Assembly: GCA_025642075.2 (NCBI GenBank)
Contig: JAODUO010000861.1
Span: 117,501-181,500 of the forward strand
Source: Ridgeia piscesae
Taxonomy: Eukaryota; Annelida; Polychaeta; Sabellida; Siboglinidae
Direction of reading: 5' to 3'
Length of the DNA: 64,000 nt
Both the position numbers and the translations under genes were made by a program. Numbering within the stretch: the stretch's first letter is position 1; each line of letters begins with the position of its first letter. Shown here in pieces: positions 1-14,757 of this stretch. Under the pieces are notes generated by a model. The model was not told the DNA's origin, did no database searches, and worked only from the letters and a program-made list of their open reading frames with translations.

Positions 1-2472
1 TGTTTGATGTGTTGTGTCATGGATGGTGTTGTCGTTGTGGTCAGGTAGTGTTACTTTCATGCCACAGTGTAACTATGCAGAAGTGCTGACACTACACGGG
101 GTACATCTGATGATTTTTTAAGTAATGTTTCGTGGATGTCTTCTATGATAATAATGACTGTCGTTTTATCATATTCTGTTAATATATCTGTCTGTGCCTG
201 TATGTCCAAGCAGCACAATGCCAGTGGAAACAACAAGTCCATGCACTTTCTTGTGTCATCCTTCTATAGATTTAATGTACTTTGTATTTATATTTTATAC
301 ATGTACAAGATTACATTTTGTATTGAATAAACCATCACACAAATGACAAATTTGTTTTGCAGACAGACAAGATGTGGATGTTGCATCCATGTTGTTTATG
401 TTAATGAATGACATGTACATGAATTATGGTACTAGCATGAGGCGTTGGTCTTGGTCTCTATGCCAGGGGACATATTGGATGTTCAGATTAGTTCACAAAG
501 TCCCAGAATACATTAAACATTGGTTTCGGGATTTGGTCATCACCACAGGTTACTGGGAAAACTGTTGTTGTAGTGGTACACCTTGTGAGATAAACATGTC
601 ATCGCCAACTGATTCTAATCGCAGTTTTGGGTGATAAAATTGTCACACGTACTGGAGTGGAGCATGTAGGGTGGAATAAAAACTCTTATAGAAACATAAA
701 TTGTTTGGGTTTTGCAAATTCGTGAGACCAGTCCTGTCAGAACCACACTGGGTAAACGTGTCATCGGTTCATCAACATGAGTAGAGGAAAACTTGAATCC
801 ATGCTGCAGGAGTTGTGACCACAATGATAACAGCAACGCAAAAATCACGATCTGTTTTTGTAATTCAATTTCAAGTTGTCAGTTTGTTTACATATTTCTT
901 TTTTACTTTATTATCGTCTTTATTCAGACTCAACATTCCATAACCCTCACAAAACACTACTGTGTTTCATATGTTTGCAATGTTTTCCATTATGAGGTTG
1001 TCATTAAAATACAGATATCCATTCTATGATCTCATAATTCGTCACATAGTTTTGAATTAACGTGTACGTAACACTGTGTTAGTCTGGCTCACTGTGATAG
1101 GGGCCAATTGAAACAGAGGATATGACTCACAAAAAAATGTAAAGTGCTGAAACGCGATACTGTATTAATTAAAGTGTGTTTTTAAGGGAATGGCAATGCA
1201 TATCAGTGACGGAAATACTTAAGTCGTAAGAATACGAACAGATTGCGCAGTTGTGGCTGGTGTTTTATAATCCAATCAACTGAACAGAACAGTTCTGTTA
1301 CCTAATTTGTCATTACTTGAGTTATGTATGCATGGAATACAATTTGCAGTATCTTCAACACATCAACACAATGATCAGAAACAATACTTGCTACAATATT
1401 TAATTGTGAACAGTTAAATACCCACAATATATTCTACTGTTCAATGGTATTACATGACATGCTTAAGAATGCACTGTAATTCCACAAATTATAACCACAT
1501 ATTCCATAATTATTATTAACGCAAGGTACCAGATTTATAAAGGACCTTTTCATATACATTAAAAGTGTGCTCAAAAGCACTGTATATAATCAATCAAATG
1601 TAAATAAAAACAAATCATAAATCATTCAAAAAGTTAAGTGCAAAATATTATTTTGTGAGAGCCAAAATTGTGAGTGCAAAAATAAATAAAACACACTATA
1701 CACAAAAACGTGCACAGCCTTGACTAATTCATGCTGTCAGAAGAATAAGCAGATTTCAAATTGTTTTGTAATCAGTTTTATAATCAGGGTTGAATATGTG
1801 TAACAATGTGTTGTAGAATTTATAAGAAAATTACTTTTGTTATGAATTTTTTTGGATAAAAATGGTAAGACATGAAATTAAACTTACAAACAATTTCATG
1901 CATACATAGCCAGTACAATAAGAGAAAGAAAAACCTAAACTTAACATTTATTAAAAACTTTTGAATTTGTGAACATAAAAGAACAATTCTTGTTAAAAGC
2001 AGGTACCCCCTGGGGTATGTATAATATGAAAATAAAACTGGGAATCAATTTGCAAGCATTTACAGGAAAAGAAAAATCCTTACAAAAATCCAAGAAAGGT
2101 GAATTACACTTAAAAATATTACATGAACATCTACTCGGAATGGGTATAGAACTTTGAAATAATTTAATTAAGTTAAGTTTAAATTGGGAAGTTAAATGGT
2201 GACAAATGACCATTAAGGTGTGATGTATGTGATGTTTGTTGATTTGCCTTGAGAGAGGTTGTGTTGTGAGCTGTCAAAAGTAGTTAATGGGTACCATGCC
2301 CCAATTCATGATCATGACAAGTGGACATTACTTGTAGCCTCCAGGCCACACCGTTATAGGACGCTAATTTATGAGCTCTTATGTCCAGGTGCAGCCAGTC
2401 TATGTCACACTCACAACTGGACAATGACCACACAGTGTCCTGTTATCCATTCAGTGGTCAACATGCCCGAAC
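1..2472. other. AT-rich non-coding stretch
   Basis: I see no gene, RNA or recognisable mobile element here. The open frames are all under 100 codons, lack flanking splice sites and show no family resemblance. Base composition is AT-rich, like the introns and intergenic parts of the rest of the window. Confidence 0.6.
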
Positions 2473-2694
2473 AAGTGTGTGCGTGCGTGTGTGTGTGCGC
2501 CGTGCACGTGTGTGTGTGTGTGTGTGTGCGGACGTGCGTGTGTGTGTGTGTGTGTGTGTGTTGTGTGTGTGTGTGTGTGTGTGTGTGCACGCATGTGTTT
2601 GTGCACATGTGTGTATGTGAGTGAGTGTGTGTACAAAACATGCGAGTGTGTGCACATGTGTGTATGCATGCATGTGTGTGAATGAATGAATGAA
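2473..2694. repeat. (GT)n microsatellite, imperfect
   Basis: About 220 bp of alternating GT interrupted by GC, CATG and GAGT variants, ending in a short (GAAT)n run. Short His/Thr or Cys/Val open frames on both strands are by-products of the dinucleotide repeat. Confidence 0.95.
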
Positions 2695-2987
2695 ACGTGG
2701 GAAAATCCTACAAATTCAACTGACACTTTCAGTCAATCTGAGGTTGCCAGTTTTATCCGTACAAAACAATCGCAAAAAGGACTTTGGGAAAGTTTTCATT
2801 TGGTGAAAATAAACGTCTTTGGTGAAAGTATTTGATGGTAAATGTCTAGATAGTGGACATCTGAGAGAAACCAGGTGATTTATTGGAATGGATGAATGGT
2901 TCCAGTCTCTTAATTTATTTTACACATTGTTTTACTTATACGTATGTGTGTGGTGAGGGTGTAAAATTTGATATATGTTTATAATAT

Positions 2988-3065
<78 letters not shown>

Positions 3066-3088
3066 ATATATATACATACATACATACA

Positions 3089-3162
<74 letters not shown>

Positions 3163-3166
3163 GCAA
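2988..3166. repeat. (TA)n microsatellite
   Basis: Two long perfect AT runs are separated by a short (CATA)n segment near 3073-3092. The Tyr/Ile open frames across it are artefacts of the repeat. Confidence 0.95.
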
Positions 3167-6100
3167 TATACATTACTTAGATATCAGCTGCACTCTATCA
3201 TTTACTCTCTCCATGTTTATGAATCTCATGTTTCAAATCTACAACCAGCCACTGGCCTCACAGGCCTGACACAATACATTTGATTGTGTTTTCCCTCCCC
3301 ATTAGTCACATGATCTCCATCTCCTCCAGGAGCACTGTCTGGTGTGTTCCTGTGCTCCTACACTTCAGTGTAGGTGTCTAATGAGGCTGTCTGTCTGTAT
3401 GGTGAGACTGCTTACAGCTGTGGCCAGGTAGTGCTGTTTGTTGGTTCTGCTCTGGGGCTATTTACCCTACTGCCTTAGATCAGGCCAGCAAATTACCTTA
3501 GTGAGCATCAGTGCTGATAGCTCATTTAAGTCACAGGTGATTCATTAACTGCAGCAAGACCTGCTTAGTACTGTACAGGATAAAGATGATATGGCTAGAT
3601 ACGAAAACAGGAGTGAAAACTTTATTTAGTTAACAGATTCAAATCCAGTGTGGTGATTGATAATGCTGTCAGATTTCAGACTTGTACAGTAATGCATTCT
3701 CGATGACCATATTTATAGTACTTGACAGTTGACAATACATCTGGTCTTTTCTAGCCCACTTACAACTACCCCACCTGCTGGATTAGTTGGAACTACACAA
3801 TGGTGCTTGTTTCAAGAGTTTGATTGAAGGTGTTGTTAGTTTGTGCTGCTTTAACATGGCTTATTGTGGCTGTATAGGATGACATCATTATGTATCATTT
3901 CTATAAAAATTGCTTTGTCTTGTGACTTACTGATTTTGACTGCATGAAATCTACTCAAACTTTGCCAATAATTTAATAATAATAATGAAGTATTTGAAAG
4001 CACTGGCCACACTCACAAGTCAGGAAGGCTCGTGCTGCACTAAAAGTACCCCTGGCTGATCACCTCCACAAACCGTGGCAGTGTGCGGAGTCGATACTGC
4101 ATATCAATGGAACAGCACAAATACCCGCCTCAATTTGAAAGACAGATACAAACTGGTGGGAATCCCAATATAATGACCCATTCACATTCAACACGAGCAG
4201 TGTGTGGGTGAAATCACCCAAAAAATTATATCACATGACCACAGGATGACCATACTCTTCGTGAACGATTTCATTGGCTGAGGTTAAAAAGAGGAGTTTT
4301 GCAAAGGGATGTGCTGGGGTATCACAGACTGGCACTGACATAATCAGGCACCACAACCCCTGGCGTGTGAGAATGGCGTGATGTCCACCAGTTGATGCAG
4401 TGAAGTGAACAGCCACATGCTGGTGTGAGACATTAGAGTGACCTTTGTAGGAATGGGACACTGACCCCCAATAGAAGTTCACATCCATGACAGCCATTCA
4501 GACTGAATGTCAAAGTAACTTACCTTTGTATGTAAGTGAACATTTCGATTTGCACGTTGTTAAGATGATTACGCATTCTACACTAAAAGTAGTCACTTTT
4601 TTATATAATTATGGAAACATGATGGCACTGATGCTTTTTCTGTGGAGTAGCCACCATACCAAATATAACTGTGATTTGTGGCATTTGTTTATGCAAGTAG
4701 GATTCGAATTAATCATTTAGTTCGGTATTCTAATAATCATCAAAGTTCAAGTTAATAAATTCAAGCATTTTGCATGATGAAAGTAGGGAAAATACATAGA
4801 TTAAAATATGCAAATATTAAATAATGTAATAATGTCATATGTATCGTAGCATCACTTCAGAGTAGTCTGTGTTCTAGTCTAGAGTATCTCTCCTAGTATC
4901 ATGATTATGACATAGATGTGACCCTCCGACACCCCACCCTAAGACACAGGTGGCGCCACCACAGACCACCCAGCAGGACATGAATGGAGGGTGATCTCAG
5001 CCACTGATTGGCTCTGACCACTGCTCCAGTTACAGCCTTATCACCACCACCAGTCGCATGAGAGCAGCATTGAATGCGTCCACTGCCCACTTGTCCAGTG
5101 TTTGGTCCAGTCTGCCTGCTACAGTGGACTGTTGTCTTGATGATAGCTTGCCCGATTGCACTCTATAGTGTGGATGAGTTCAGAGTTCAGGTGGTTGTGT
5201 TGTGGGCAGCAGTAAGTGATCGTGGCAGTGCTGGAGGACTCGGTTACCCGCAGCCAATTTGTCATGCCTCAGACTGAGGTGAAGCGAGTAATCTGTGGAT
5301 AGTTTACACGGCAAGTAGACCTCGTTGCTGCTCTGTGACACAGCCAGAAGGTGAGTGAGGGACTGGGACTGTAGGGTTGACTGTCACAGTGCAGTCTGCA
5401 GTCACCATGTGGGTTATTAACACTTGTTAGCTGACACGGTTGGACAGTCACGCTGGTGGCTGTGTCTGACGGCACCTCATCTAGTCTTGTCACTTGTGTC
5501 TCATGTCTGCAGAACACACACAATATACCTTATGCACTGCACCCCTTGGCTCCACCAAGTGGCTGTATCTGACAGGGTGAATCCACAGGGCAAGGTTGTG
5601 AGTTAGACCTGCTATCACCCCACACACAGCAGAGTAGAGAATCGCCGTCATGTTAATGAACTGTCTGAGTGAATTATACCCATTTTTTCTAGTTTCATAA
5701 CCAATATTCTAACCAAAACTGTTGCATTGCATACTTACAGTTTTAGCAAATACATATTTTGTACCCGTATTTTTATCTTATGATACCAAAAGAAATAATT
5801 ATTATATTTACAGTGTCATCGAAAATACCATCAAAATTAATCACTGACAAGATATGCTATCAAGATTTTGCTTTGAAGCCTGTACTCAGTGTTGAGTGCT
5901 AACGAAAGCTGCTGGTAATTTATGCAAACACTAGTTGTAATTATTGTCAACGTCATGGTCAGTGAAGTATCTTTATGTAAGTTCTCAGTATCTAGAGTGG
6001 TTTGAACCAAATCAGTACAGTCAGTTGCCATTCTGAGAGGTACAGCTGTGTTATAAATAGGGCTGCTCCTTGGTCGCCAATACTTGAGAAGACTTAGCCA

Positions 6101-9100
6101 GCTTACTTAGAAACACACTACAGGGAAGGAAGGTATCAGTGAGAAGGGAAAGACTCACCATTTGTGGTGTTTGAACCCTCTGTAGCTCCCATCCATTTGT
6201 TGACAATTTTATATTAATAATGGTTAACGATTTCAAGACTAAAATAACCTTGTTGTTTTATGATGGTGAGTTTGGTGTCCATGGATTCAGGCACACTATT
6301 TATCTGGTATAGTAAAAGTTGTTATTATGTTAATATTTCACAAGGAGTCGTAGTTGTGTGTGAGGCACCATCATAAAACATACTGGCAACAAGACAGTCA
6401 TCCACACAGGAAATACCAAATATATCTATTGTAGTAACCAGGCAAGAGGTGTCAAACTTGTGCAAGACTGATAGGATTACCCACTGACCACTGTCAGTGG
6501 ACACTACCTAGTAATGACAAATGATAACAAAGACGCACTTTGTGTAAGATACTAACATCTACTACCTACACTGTCTAGAAGCCTGAAGCACACCAACAAG
6601 TTACCTGTCACGTGTGAATGACGGTGTTGACACTGCCTCACACTGGTGGTGAGGGAGATGTAATGTACAGGTTCCCAAATTTGCAACACATGACAATGAT
6701 TACATTTCCGAGACCGAAGTCACGCGGAAAATACTGCCCCATAGTTCCCAAACGCAGCACCTAGAGAACAGATACACATTTGCATTTGTTATTGTATGTA
6801 ACTTGACCATTTGTGACAACACATTGTGCAACTTCACAAGCTGCATCCACTGCAGCCCGAAATCCAGTATATTGGCATATATTCTTCCCGTACAACTGTG
6901 CAGTAATGTGAGCCTGGCAAGTGCTGAATGATGTATAAAGTGACAGCCCAGGGCAGTTTGTGTGGTTGGATATTATGAGTGTGAAGTTATGTCCGTAAAT
7001 AGATAAGATCAGCTGTGGAACTTGAGCCAGAGGACATGTCTTGACCCTGCTAGGACAAGTGGCTGTATCTGATCTAACAGTACAGGGATCACGATCCTAT
7101 GCATGAGTGTCTAGCACCCTGAGTAGAAGTTGGCACAGGTAGTGTATTGCAAGTTTGTAACTTTCTCATTTTATTAGATACATTGGTAACTCCATAAGAG
7201 GCCACAAGGCTAGAGAATCTAGCTGAGATACAGATTTATTATGATTACCAAAATCTCTTCACACACTTCCACCCAGCTCATAGTTCAATGAATTGATGTT
7301 GCTAGTTTTTTGCTACCCTCTTCTTTTGTATATAATTTTATGTGTAGTGTACATCCATTACCTGCAAATATACATACTGCAAATTCTAAAACTAACAATA
7401 GTGAATATTTTATAAAACAAGAAGTAAAGTGTTTGTGTAGGTTCGGCGAAAGCACACAGTAGTGTTGTGAGCACAAACAAAAAGGCCATTCTGTGAGACA
7501 CCAGCTCTCAACAGCTGGCTCATTCTTGTGTTTTGACGCAGCAAATTATAAAAGACATTGCCCACCAGGTGGCCATGCCTTACTCACCAGGTGGCCGCAT
7601 GTTGGTCATGCTCCACCGACTTCTCCTACAGCTGGGTTTTGTTGTACTGGCACAAACAAAACCTGATTATGCATGTGCAGAACTTAGGCAGGCCTGATAA
7701 ATGGCAGTGTAGTTTGAGCTGTAGTTGTATGTGAACTATATCAATGGTGACATCTCCGACCACCCATAGGTGTTTTAATGAACGGTATTTGTAATATGGG
7801 GTTCATATACTTTGATCGTTATCTGTTTAGATGAAATGTTTTGTCCAGCATATCATGTTGACAGTGCGTGCTAAACTGTGGGGTCAGTGGTCAAAAACAG
7901 ATAAAGCTGTAATGGTGGTTTAATAATTAAAACCCATTTCTGCAGTTAATATGCCAGAATTGTTGTTTACGTTTATGTAAGATTATTTTATTGTAACAAA
8001 GGTCTGACCGTACTTTCAGTGTTAATTGTTTCTGTAGCGGATGAATTGCTCCTGGAAATGTTATGGGAATGAAAACAACTTACTAAACATAGTAAGTAAG
8101 ATAATTATAAAATGTTATACTTTTGAGGACACGCTTATGACTTGAATGTAAGATTTCTAATATTTATTATTTTAAATTAGTGATGTATGTTTTTACCAAC
8201 ATCTTTTGTTCTTCCTATTTGAAGATCTTCTGTTGCTCAGATGAGAATTGTGGGTATTAGATAGTAGGAAGCTCATGATGTATGGCATGTGGAGTAGATA
8301 GCAGGTGCTCTTAGTGGAAGAGAAGACCCTCCTCAGCCCCCCCCCCCTGGATATTATATGGCTTCAGTGTTGTTCTTGGTTTATGACAGACAAGTGCTGC
8401 TCCCAGCAGTGTTCCTCACCTAAACCTTGTATGAAGTATTGAGTACTCATTACTCATACATACTGGTTGCTAGGGTACTCGCCCCAACCCAGGGGCCTCC
8501 TTGGCACCTCTCACAAACCTACTGTCCACAACTGGCTCAGTCAACAGCCGCCTCAGAAACGTGTCTCACATAGCTGACTAATTACTTGAGGGTGGCACAG
8601 AGAGCTGATTACTTGGAAGTGCCAGGGCCAGCCTGCTTGCAGGCCATCAACTTGTGTGTGTCCCATATTTTGCATGCCATACTTGGGGGTCTAATGATGG
8701 GACGACTTCTCTGTTTTTATTGCACATTGTTAACAAGATGTTTTCTTATTCCCTTGATTCCATGATGGGTGGGGCCGAGTCACGCAGGTTATTCTTTCTA
8801 TTTTAAGATTTTCTGTCTGGATTTTCGCCCCCTGAAAGTGCTTCTTTGGTCTTTTACTTTGTCCTCTCTGTTGTTTATATTTGGTGGTCAAATAGTTCTC
8901 ACTGCTTACAGTGGATATTTGCAATTAAAATTCCAGATGCAAAGAAAAGCTGTTTAAAAAAGAATAACTCTAAAACCCTGTTATGGTAATGAAACCACAG
9001 TTACAAGGGACGTGGGGTAACTGAATAACAGGCCACGCTGACCAAGTCTCAACGTGTTCTTATTGACACTATCCCAGCAATATGGGCTTGATTTTAGAAA

Positions 9101-12100
9101 TGCGACAATACCAGACATGTTTAATGTTTTCTATTGTGGAAAAACATTTCTTGATACATCTTGATTTGCAGCAACCTTTGTGTGGCAGTCTGATTGTATG
9201 TGATTTAGTGCGTGCACATGTGCGTGCGCGTGCAGTTAGCCGACGGACATGTCTGCCTTATTGCATGGCATTACGCTGTGAATGTACTCTGAAGAGACAG
9301 CCTGCGCAAGCAATGAAGACAAATGGCCCGGCGGCCACTCAATGAGACACACAGACTCGGGCCACCAACAAATCATGGCCCACACTCTTTGTGTCTGCCA
9401 GTCTTAGTCACACGCTTGAGATCTTCATAAATCCATGTTCTCCTCTGTTGCTTAGCTGTATCCCAGCATCCACACGTTTATCACTATTAATTGTTGTCTC
9501 AGCTGTTTTTCGTCATTACAGAATGCACATGGAATTCGTATCAAGTTTAGTTAGTGAATGGTGTATATAATTTAATATATACTTCTATTTCTTGACTACA
9601 TTGATATATAATTTAAAAAAATTATAATTTACAACAAGGCTTCCTTTTATTTAGTTTTAGTTTCTCTAGTTCAGTTCCATACAACAATGATTTAGCTCTA
9701 CGTATTTATATTTACTTGTACTTTTGGTATATTTATTTCTTATAATGTTTAACTACTTTTTGTCAACACCATTGAACACAGTTTTACGTTACATTTTAGT
9801 GTCTAAATTATGTTTATTATTATTATTATTATAAATGGATAAAATTAATGTGGTATCTTCTGTGTTATTTTTATTATGTTTACATGAAAACGGATTGAAC
9901 TTGTGTGTACATGTTAAGCACATAGATGAATGTTGGACTCTCAATGTTCTGAAGGCCTCATTCATTTGCCATCAGGATTTTTGCAGTTGATTGCAATCTT
10001 GCTAAATCTTTGTTTTGCCCTAGATTTTTTCACAAGAGCCCAGCATAGGACGATGTAACATTTGGGTGGGGCAGGCCGCCCCAGACAGCAGACACCCCCA
10101 GACTGGCTCTCATTACTGGCACTTAGGGTGCTGATGATAAACACAAACATGCACCCAGAGGAGATCGTAAATATCTGGAAAATTCCCATAGACATGGGTT
10201 ATTCCTGTGGTCTTCACGGCTTATTGCACCCAGAATTCTCATGTGTCCACCAGTTTACCCTCCCCCCCAGCCACCTGCCCCGATCACTCTTGTAGGGTCA
10301 CAGGTGCTCCCTGAAGCAGCATTTGGTTAACAACGACTTTGGCAGACCCAAAAGTTGCTGGCTGCATTGAGAAACCCATAAATGCACCAAAGAAATGGAG
10401 TTGTTTGTTGGCATTGATTTTGACACCATCCCCAATAGACGTTCTCTGAATGTTGTTGTTCAAATCTCAGAAAAACAGTAGTGTTTACCTTGTCACGTGT
10501 GATTAGTCACTGATTACAGTGATTGGGAACTGATATCAGTAATGTTTATTGTCGTTAAAAATATTGTGCAAGTTTCTTTACATTGCCGTTTCAGTCTTGC
10601 CTCATTGTGATAAGACCGTGAACTTTCACATTGATTTAGAATTGGGCAATGAATCATGGGTTCGTTGGCTATAATTAGTATAACATACATTGTTTGTTGA
10701 AACAAGCGGTCAGTGTTCTTGAAGTAAACAGGAGTGGTCATTCCAGGGGGGTAGTTCTGACCAACATGGCAGAGGGAAGCTCCTAGCGCACAGACTGGTA
10801 CAGAAAGTTCCACTCAGCACCTGCTGTGCACACACTTCCCTGTCACATGTTTTGTGGTGAAATCCACATTGTTGACTTTAAAATGCATGTTATTGCCTTC
10901 CATTTCATTTTGCAATGTCACCACTTACTTACGATGTATCCTTACACTGGTACGTAGCAAATCTGTAAAGTTTTAGCAGACTGCATCGTGGGCCAATTCT
11001 CTGTCATTATCAGTTAGGCTCGCTACATCAAACTCTTAGATGTTGTTGCGACTCTGCTAGAAATAAAAACAAATTTGGAAAATAATAATAATTTTGTACA
11101 CTTGGTTGTATAAATGTGTTATGAACTTTATACTTCTTCCATATGTAGCAAACCCATATTAAAATGGAAAATGACCACATTATTAAATCAATCTCCCAAA
11201 TCCGTATCGCATATGTGAGAAATCTACACAACGCACGTTTGTCTTCCCTGTCCCTGGTGGACACTCAGGACACTCAGGACACTCTGGACACTCAGGACTC
11301 TCAGCCACAGCGACTGTGCCAAACATTACCAAACATGCGCTGGGAGAATACAAGCAACCAATTGACAGACGCTGCCTTTTTAACCATCACCACCACAGGC
11401 AGTGGTTGTTTGTGAATGGTACCCCTTGCTTTCTCACAGCTAACACCTCCCCAGGGGTTCACAGGGGGTGAAACACAGCTAAATGGGCCCAGTGACCCAA
11501 TCTACATTGAACTGAGAAGGTTTCTATTGAGACTGACTGGGTTACAATGCCAGCTCAATGCTAGTGTTATCGGCTTATAGCAGAGCCAATTATGTGGCTT
11601 CTGACTTGATACTTGTCTTAAGGCTGGTGGGTGGGGTCCTTGTTCGAAACGTTTTACACACAAATACAATGTGTGTGAAACTTGGGTAAGGATTAAGTTT
11701 GTCTTACATCAACCAGTGTTTGTTGTTGAATGCGTCTCTGAGAACTGTCAATTATGTGTCTACAGGAAGGTTATAATGTCATCACTTCATTTGTAGAGTG
11801 TTCATTTAACTGCATTCATATGTCATACGGTCATATGTGGTCAGTAGTGTCCTGTTTGTGTCATCAGATAACAGGCATAAATCAATGTCCTTCTAGGTCC
11901 TCCTCTTTGTTAATCTCTATAAGTCTGCTCCTGCCATTAAGTTGCCGTCACGTCACGTACATATTACATTTATATGTAACAATATTGTCATAAATGCTGC
12001 TTGACTTCTCTTACTGAAATTTAATGCACATCATAGATTGATAATAAAAAGGTTGTAGTAGTCGATTTAAACGTGTCACCCTGTTAATCATTGGCTTATT

Positions 12101-12116
12101 TACGGTACAGATAGTA
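3167..12116. other. Intergenic sequence without supported genes
   Basis: No exon chain or conserved protein is visible on either strand. A short (TAA)n tract at about 3969-3987, followed by sequence that reads on the - strand like a retroelement 3' tail, may mark an old LINE or SINE end, but I cannot name it. A 10-bp imperfect repeat with the core GGACACTCA is at 11,258-11,300. A (TTA)n tract is near 9,818-9,832. A poly-C run is at 8,337-8,347. Confidence 0.5.
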
Positions 12117-12457
12117 AAAAAGGTAAGTTCTTATATAGCACAGTATCCGGTCCTCAGGACCGTTCAAAGCGCTTTACACTTTACTTCCCTGACAGACCTG
12201 TTCACTCCATAGGTTCACTCAGACACCATCTCGGCTTCTCTAGGAAGCATCCAGCCATATGCTACAATTAATGTGCAAAGGCTGCTCATGCACATACCCA
12301 CCACTGTGTATAGTCAGGTACTCATTTATACAGCTGAGTGAACTGGAGCAATGTAGAGTGAAAAAACTTGCCCAACGTTTTAACACCGCAGCACAGGATT
12401 CGAACCCGGGTTCTCGTAGTTGAGAGTCTGAAGCTCAACCCCTGACCCATTGCGCTT
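12117..12457 (-). mobile_element. tRNA-derived SINE, copy 1
   Basis: Read on the - strand, the element starts near 12,456 with a tRNA-like head. It has an A-box-like stretch (GGGTCAGGGGTTGAGC) and a good B box (GGTTCGAATCC, complement at 12,397-12,407). A central domain follows with the motif GGGCAAGTTTTTTCACTC and a segment about spectators of the form CCAGTTCACTCAGCTG. The 3' end resembles a LINE tail (AAGCGCTTTGAACG, then a stretch ending GCGCTATATAAGAACTT). The same structure recurs at 18.8 kb in the other orientation, which confirms a dispersed family. The shared central domain recalls the conserved central domains of metazoan SINE superfamilies; the exact family name cannot be fixed here. 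Confidence 0.85.
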
Positions 12458-13752
12458 TACATCCCTGAGATAGTGAATTCATCATTTCCACCACCCATCC
12501 AGTTTAACTTGAGCATCTTACATTTGATAGGCTTTAAATTGCTGTCATTTGAACCATCCCCCCTCTCCCTGAGTCACCCAGTAACAGCCCTCTGAGCCAA
12601 ACTAAACACACCAGGTAGGGCCTTGTGTTCCTACAGCCCCATGGTGATCCACTGTTAGTTAACCTGGCAGGAAGTCACAACAATTACACACTTGGTGGGA
12701 GTAAATTATCTAAATTGTCAGGTCCTACACAGTAACACAACCATAGACTGTGAGGAACATGTGCTAACAGCAGGCAAGGATTCCTACTTATGTGGTTAAC
12801 TAGCATCCCGCAAACACTGCCTGATAAATGAGTTAACAGCCCTCATATTCTAGCTGGAACCGTTATATTTAGTCTCCCTGACAACTAGACCCCGGCCCAA
12901 CGTAAGACAGCCCAAACAAAGCCTCACATAATGTGAGAAGTTTATCGTTTTATCTTGTCAAGTTACCCAAATCGGGTTTCCCCTTTGGACTGTGATGTAA
13001 GTGCGCTAGAAATGTACATTGCTTTATGATCGTGATGCCGTATCAGTGTGCTTGCTCAGCGTATCACTGTGCTTGTTCAGCGTGCCTGCACAAAAAGGCT
13101 CTCGACGTTGACGTTAAATTAACCAGTGACACTTTGATGTTCTCCAGAGCGCTTCTTGGTGCCGACATTTTGACCAAACAGTAATCGACACTAGACATGA
13201 TTTTAACTGTTGTGTAACAGTGTAAGCGTCCCTCAGTTGCAGTAACATCCACCTATATTTGCTGATAAACAACGTAAGTTATTACTGATAAACGTAGGTA
13301 CGCCAACAACTCTGTATGACTTTTGTTCTTGTTACTAACCAGTGTTAAGGTCTATTGGGGGACTTTGTTAGACCAGATATTTACTTTAGGGCGCCTTATC
13401 GTAGGAACAGACCAACTGGCTTAGACATGTTGTGTTAACAATGCCTAAGTAGTTGACAGTGTTGCTAAGTGTGCAAGTAGAGAAGTTGTCAACTCTGTCT
13501 TTCTACTTGTCACCATTTCCCCATCAACAACACAGGTCAGACAGACAAAGCTGGTCATAATATACTGTTGAAATATCTCCTTGAATAAACCATACGTATG
13601 CCATTGTCGATTATAGTTGCACATTTTTAGATTGTGTTAACTCTTTACGTTTAAGGGTGTAGGTCCATGCCTTTAAACATGGCAATAAAGCCATATTCTG
13701 ATGTAGCACAACAAGTGTTTTGTCGCATTGCAGCTTTGTTTAATGTTTAAAT

Positions 13753-13856
13753 GTAAGTTGTTCTAAGTGGAAATATCCAGTCCTTAGGAGTCTAGGACTG
13801 CGCAAAGTGATACATACTTTATTTACTCCCTGGAGACCTATTCAGTCAGTAACCAT
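13753..13856 (-). mobile_element. Degenerate SINE 3' fragment
   Basis: This segment matches the 3' part of the SINEs at 12.1 and 18.8 kb with many changes. It has a 'cagtcctta..ag' segment, a 'gcgcaaagtg.tacatactt' segment, and 'ctccctggagacctattca' in place of the 'ttccctgacagacctgttca' of copy 1. The tRNA head is missing. It is probably an old truncated insertion in the same orientation as copy 1. Confidence 0.5.
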
Positions 13857-14660
13857 CACTTGTTGTGAGTACAAGTAAAATATAATTTCTGTGTAGAGAT
13901 GATCAAAGAAATAGCTCCTGTTATACAATCACAACCAGATCCTTTGTGCAATACACTGCCATAAGTGATAAAAACATTCTGCCATATTGCCCACTCTTTC
14001 TTCAGCTGTATCAGTGCAAATGCAAAATGTTAAAATACACTCCCCACTGACTGGCAGGCAGGCCATGTGGCAAGATCAATCACCCCAGTGTCCACACTGC
14101 CTTCCACCCATGCAATATGTCAGTGACTCAGTGTTACTCTTGTATATATTTTATCAGACACTACCTACTGGTTGGTCCCTAGCAACTGGGATGCAGTGTT
14201 TTCTCTACACAAGAAGACCTGTATAATTGTATGCACAACGCTCAAACAAGGCAAATAAGATGTTCCCAAGGTATATAAATCACTTTTCTTCATTTGCTAG
14301 CTGGTATTAGTGAGACTTGCCAATAGCTGTTTCAGCCAACACAAAAATATCCCAAACACTGTCTGTTTAAGACACCATTTTTATGCTAAGTGAACCATTA
14401 TTTATCAGCCATAATGATTAGGTCTCAATGTCAATGTGTTTTGAAATTTGTTAGTTTTCTTATGACATGATTCCGAGATTAAGTTTATGGTTGATGTCAA
14501 TCGCGTCCTGGGAGACTATGCATTGAGTGTGTGGGTCTGAAAAGGTCTTTATGCAGGATACAATTTTAGCCAGTCTAAACATTTCCCGTTAAACACATGC
14601 ATGTGAACTCACATTCACATATTACTTAGAAAGACAGGCCAGTTAGCTTTTTGCACCTCA

Positions 14661-14757
14661 GATTTTTACCTTTCCATTACCCATCCACTGTAATTTTTAC
14701 CTTTCCATTACCCATCCACTGTAATTTTTACCTTTCCATTACCCATCCACTGTAATT
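14661..14757. repeat. 31-bp tandem repeat, three copies
   Basis: Three nearly identical units, period 31 bp, share the core CCTTTCCATTACCCATCCAC; the core recurs at 14,671, 14,702 and 14,733. Confidence 0.9.

Noticed and set aside
3960..4500. Possible LINE/SINE relic next to a (TAA)n tract
   Set aside because: Only the tail-like stretch is suggestive. The 88-codon - strand frame does not resemble reverse transcriptase or endonuclease, and no second copy is in the window.
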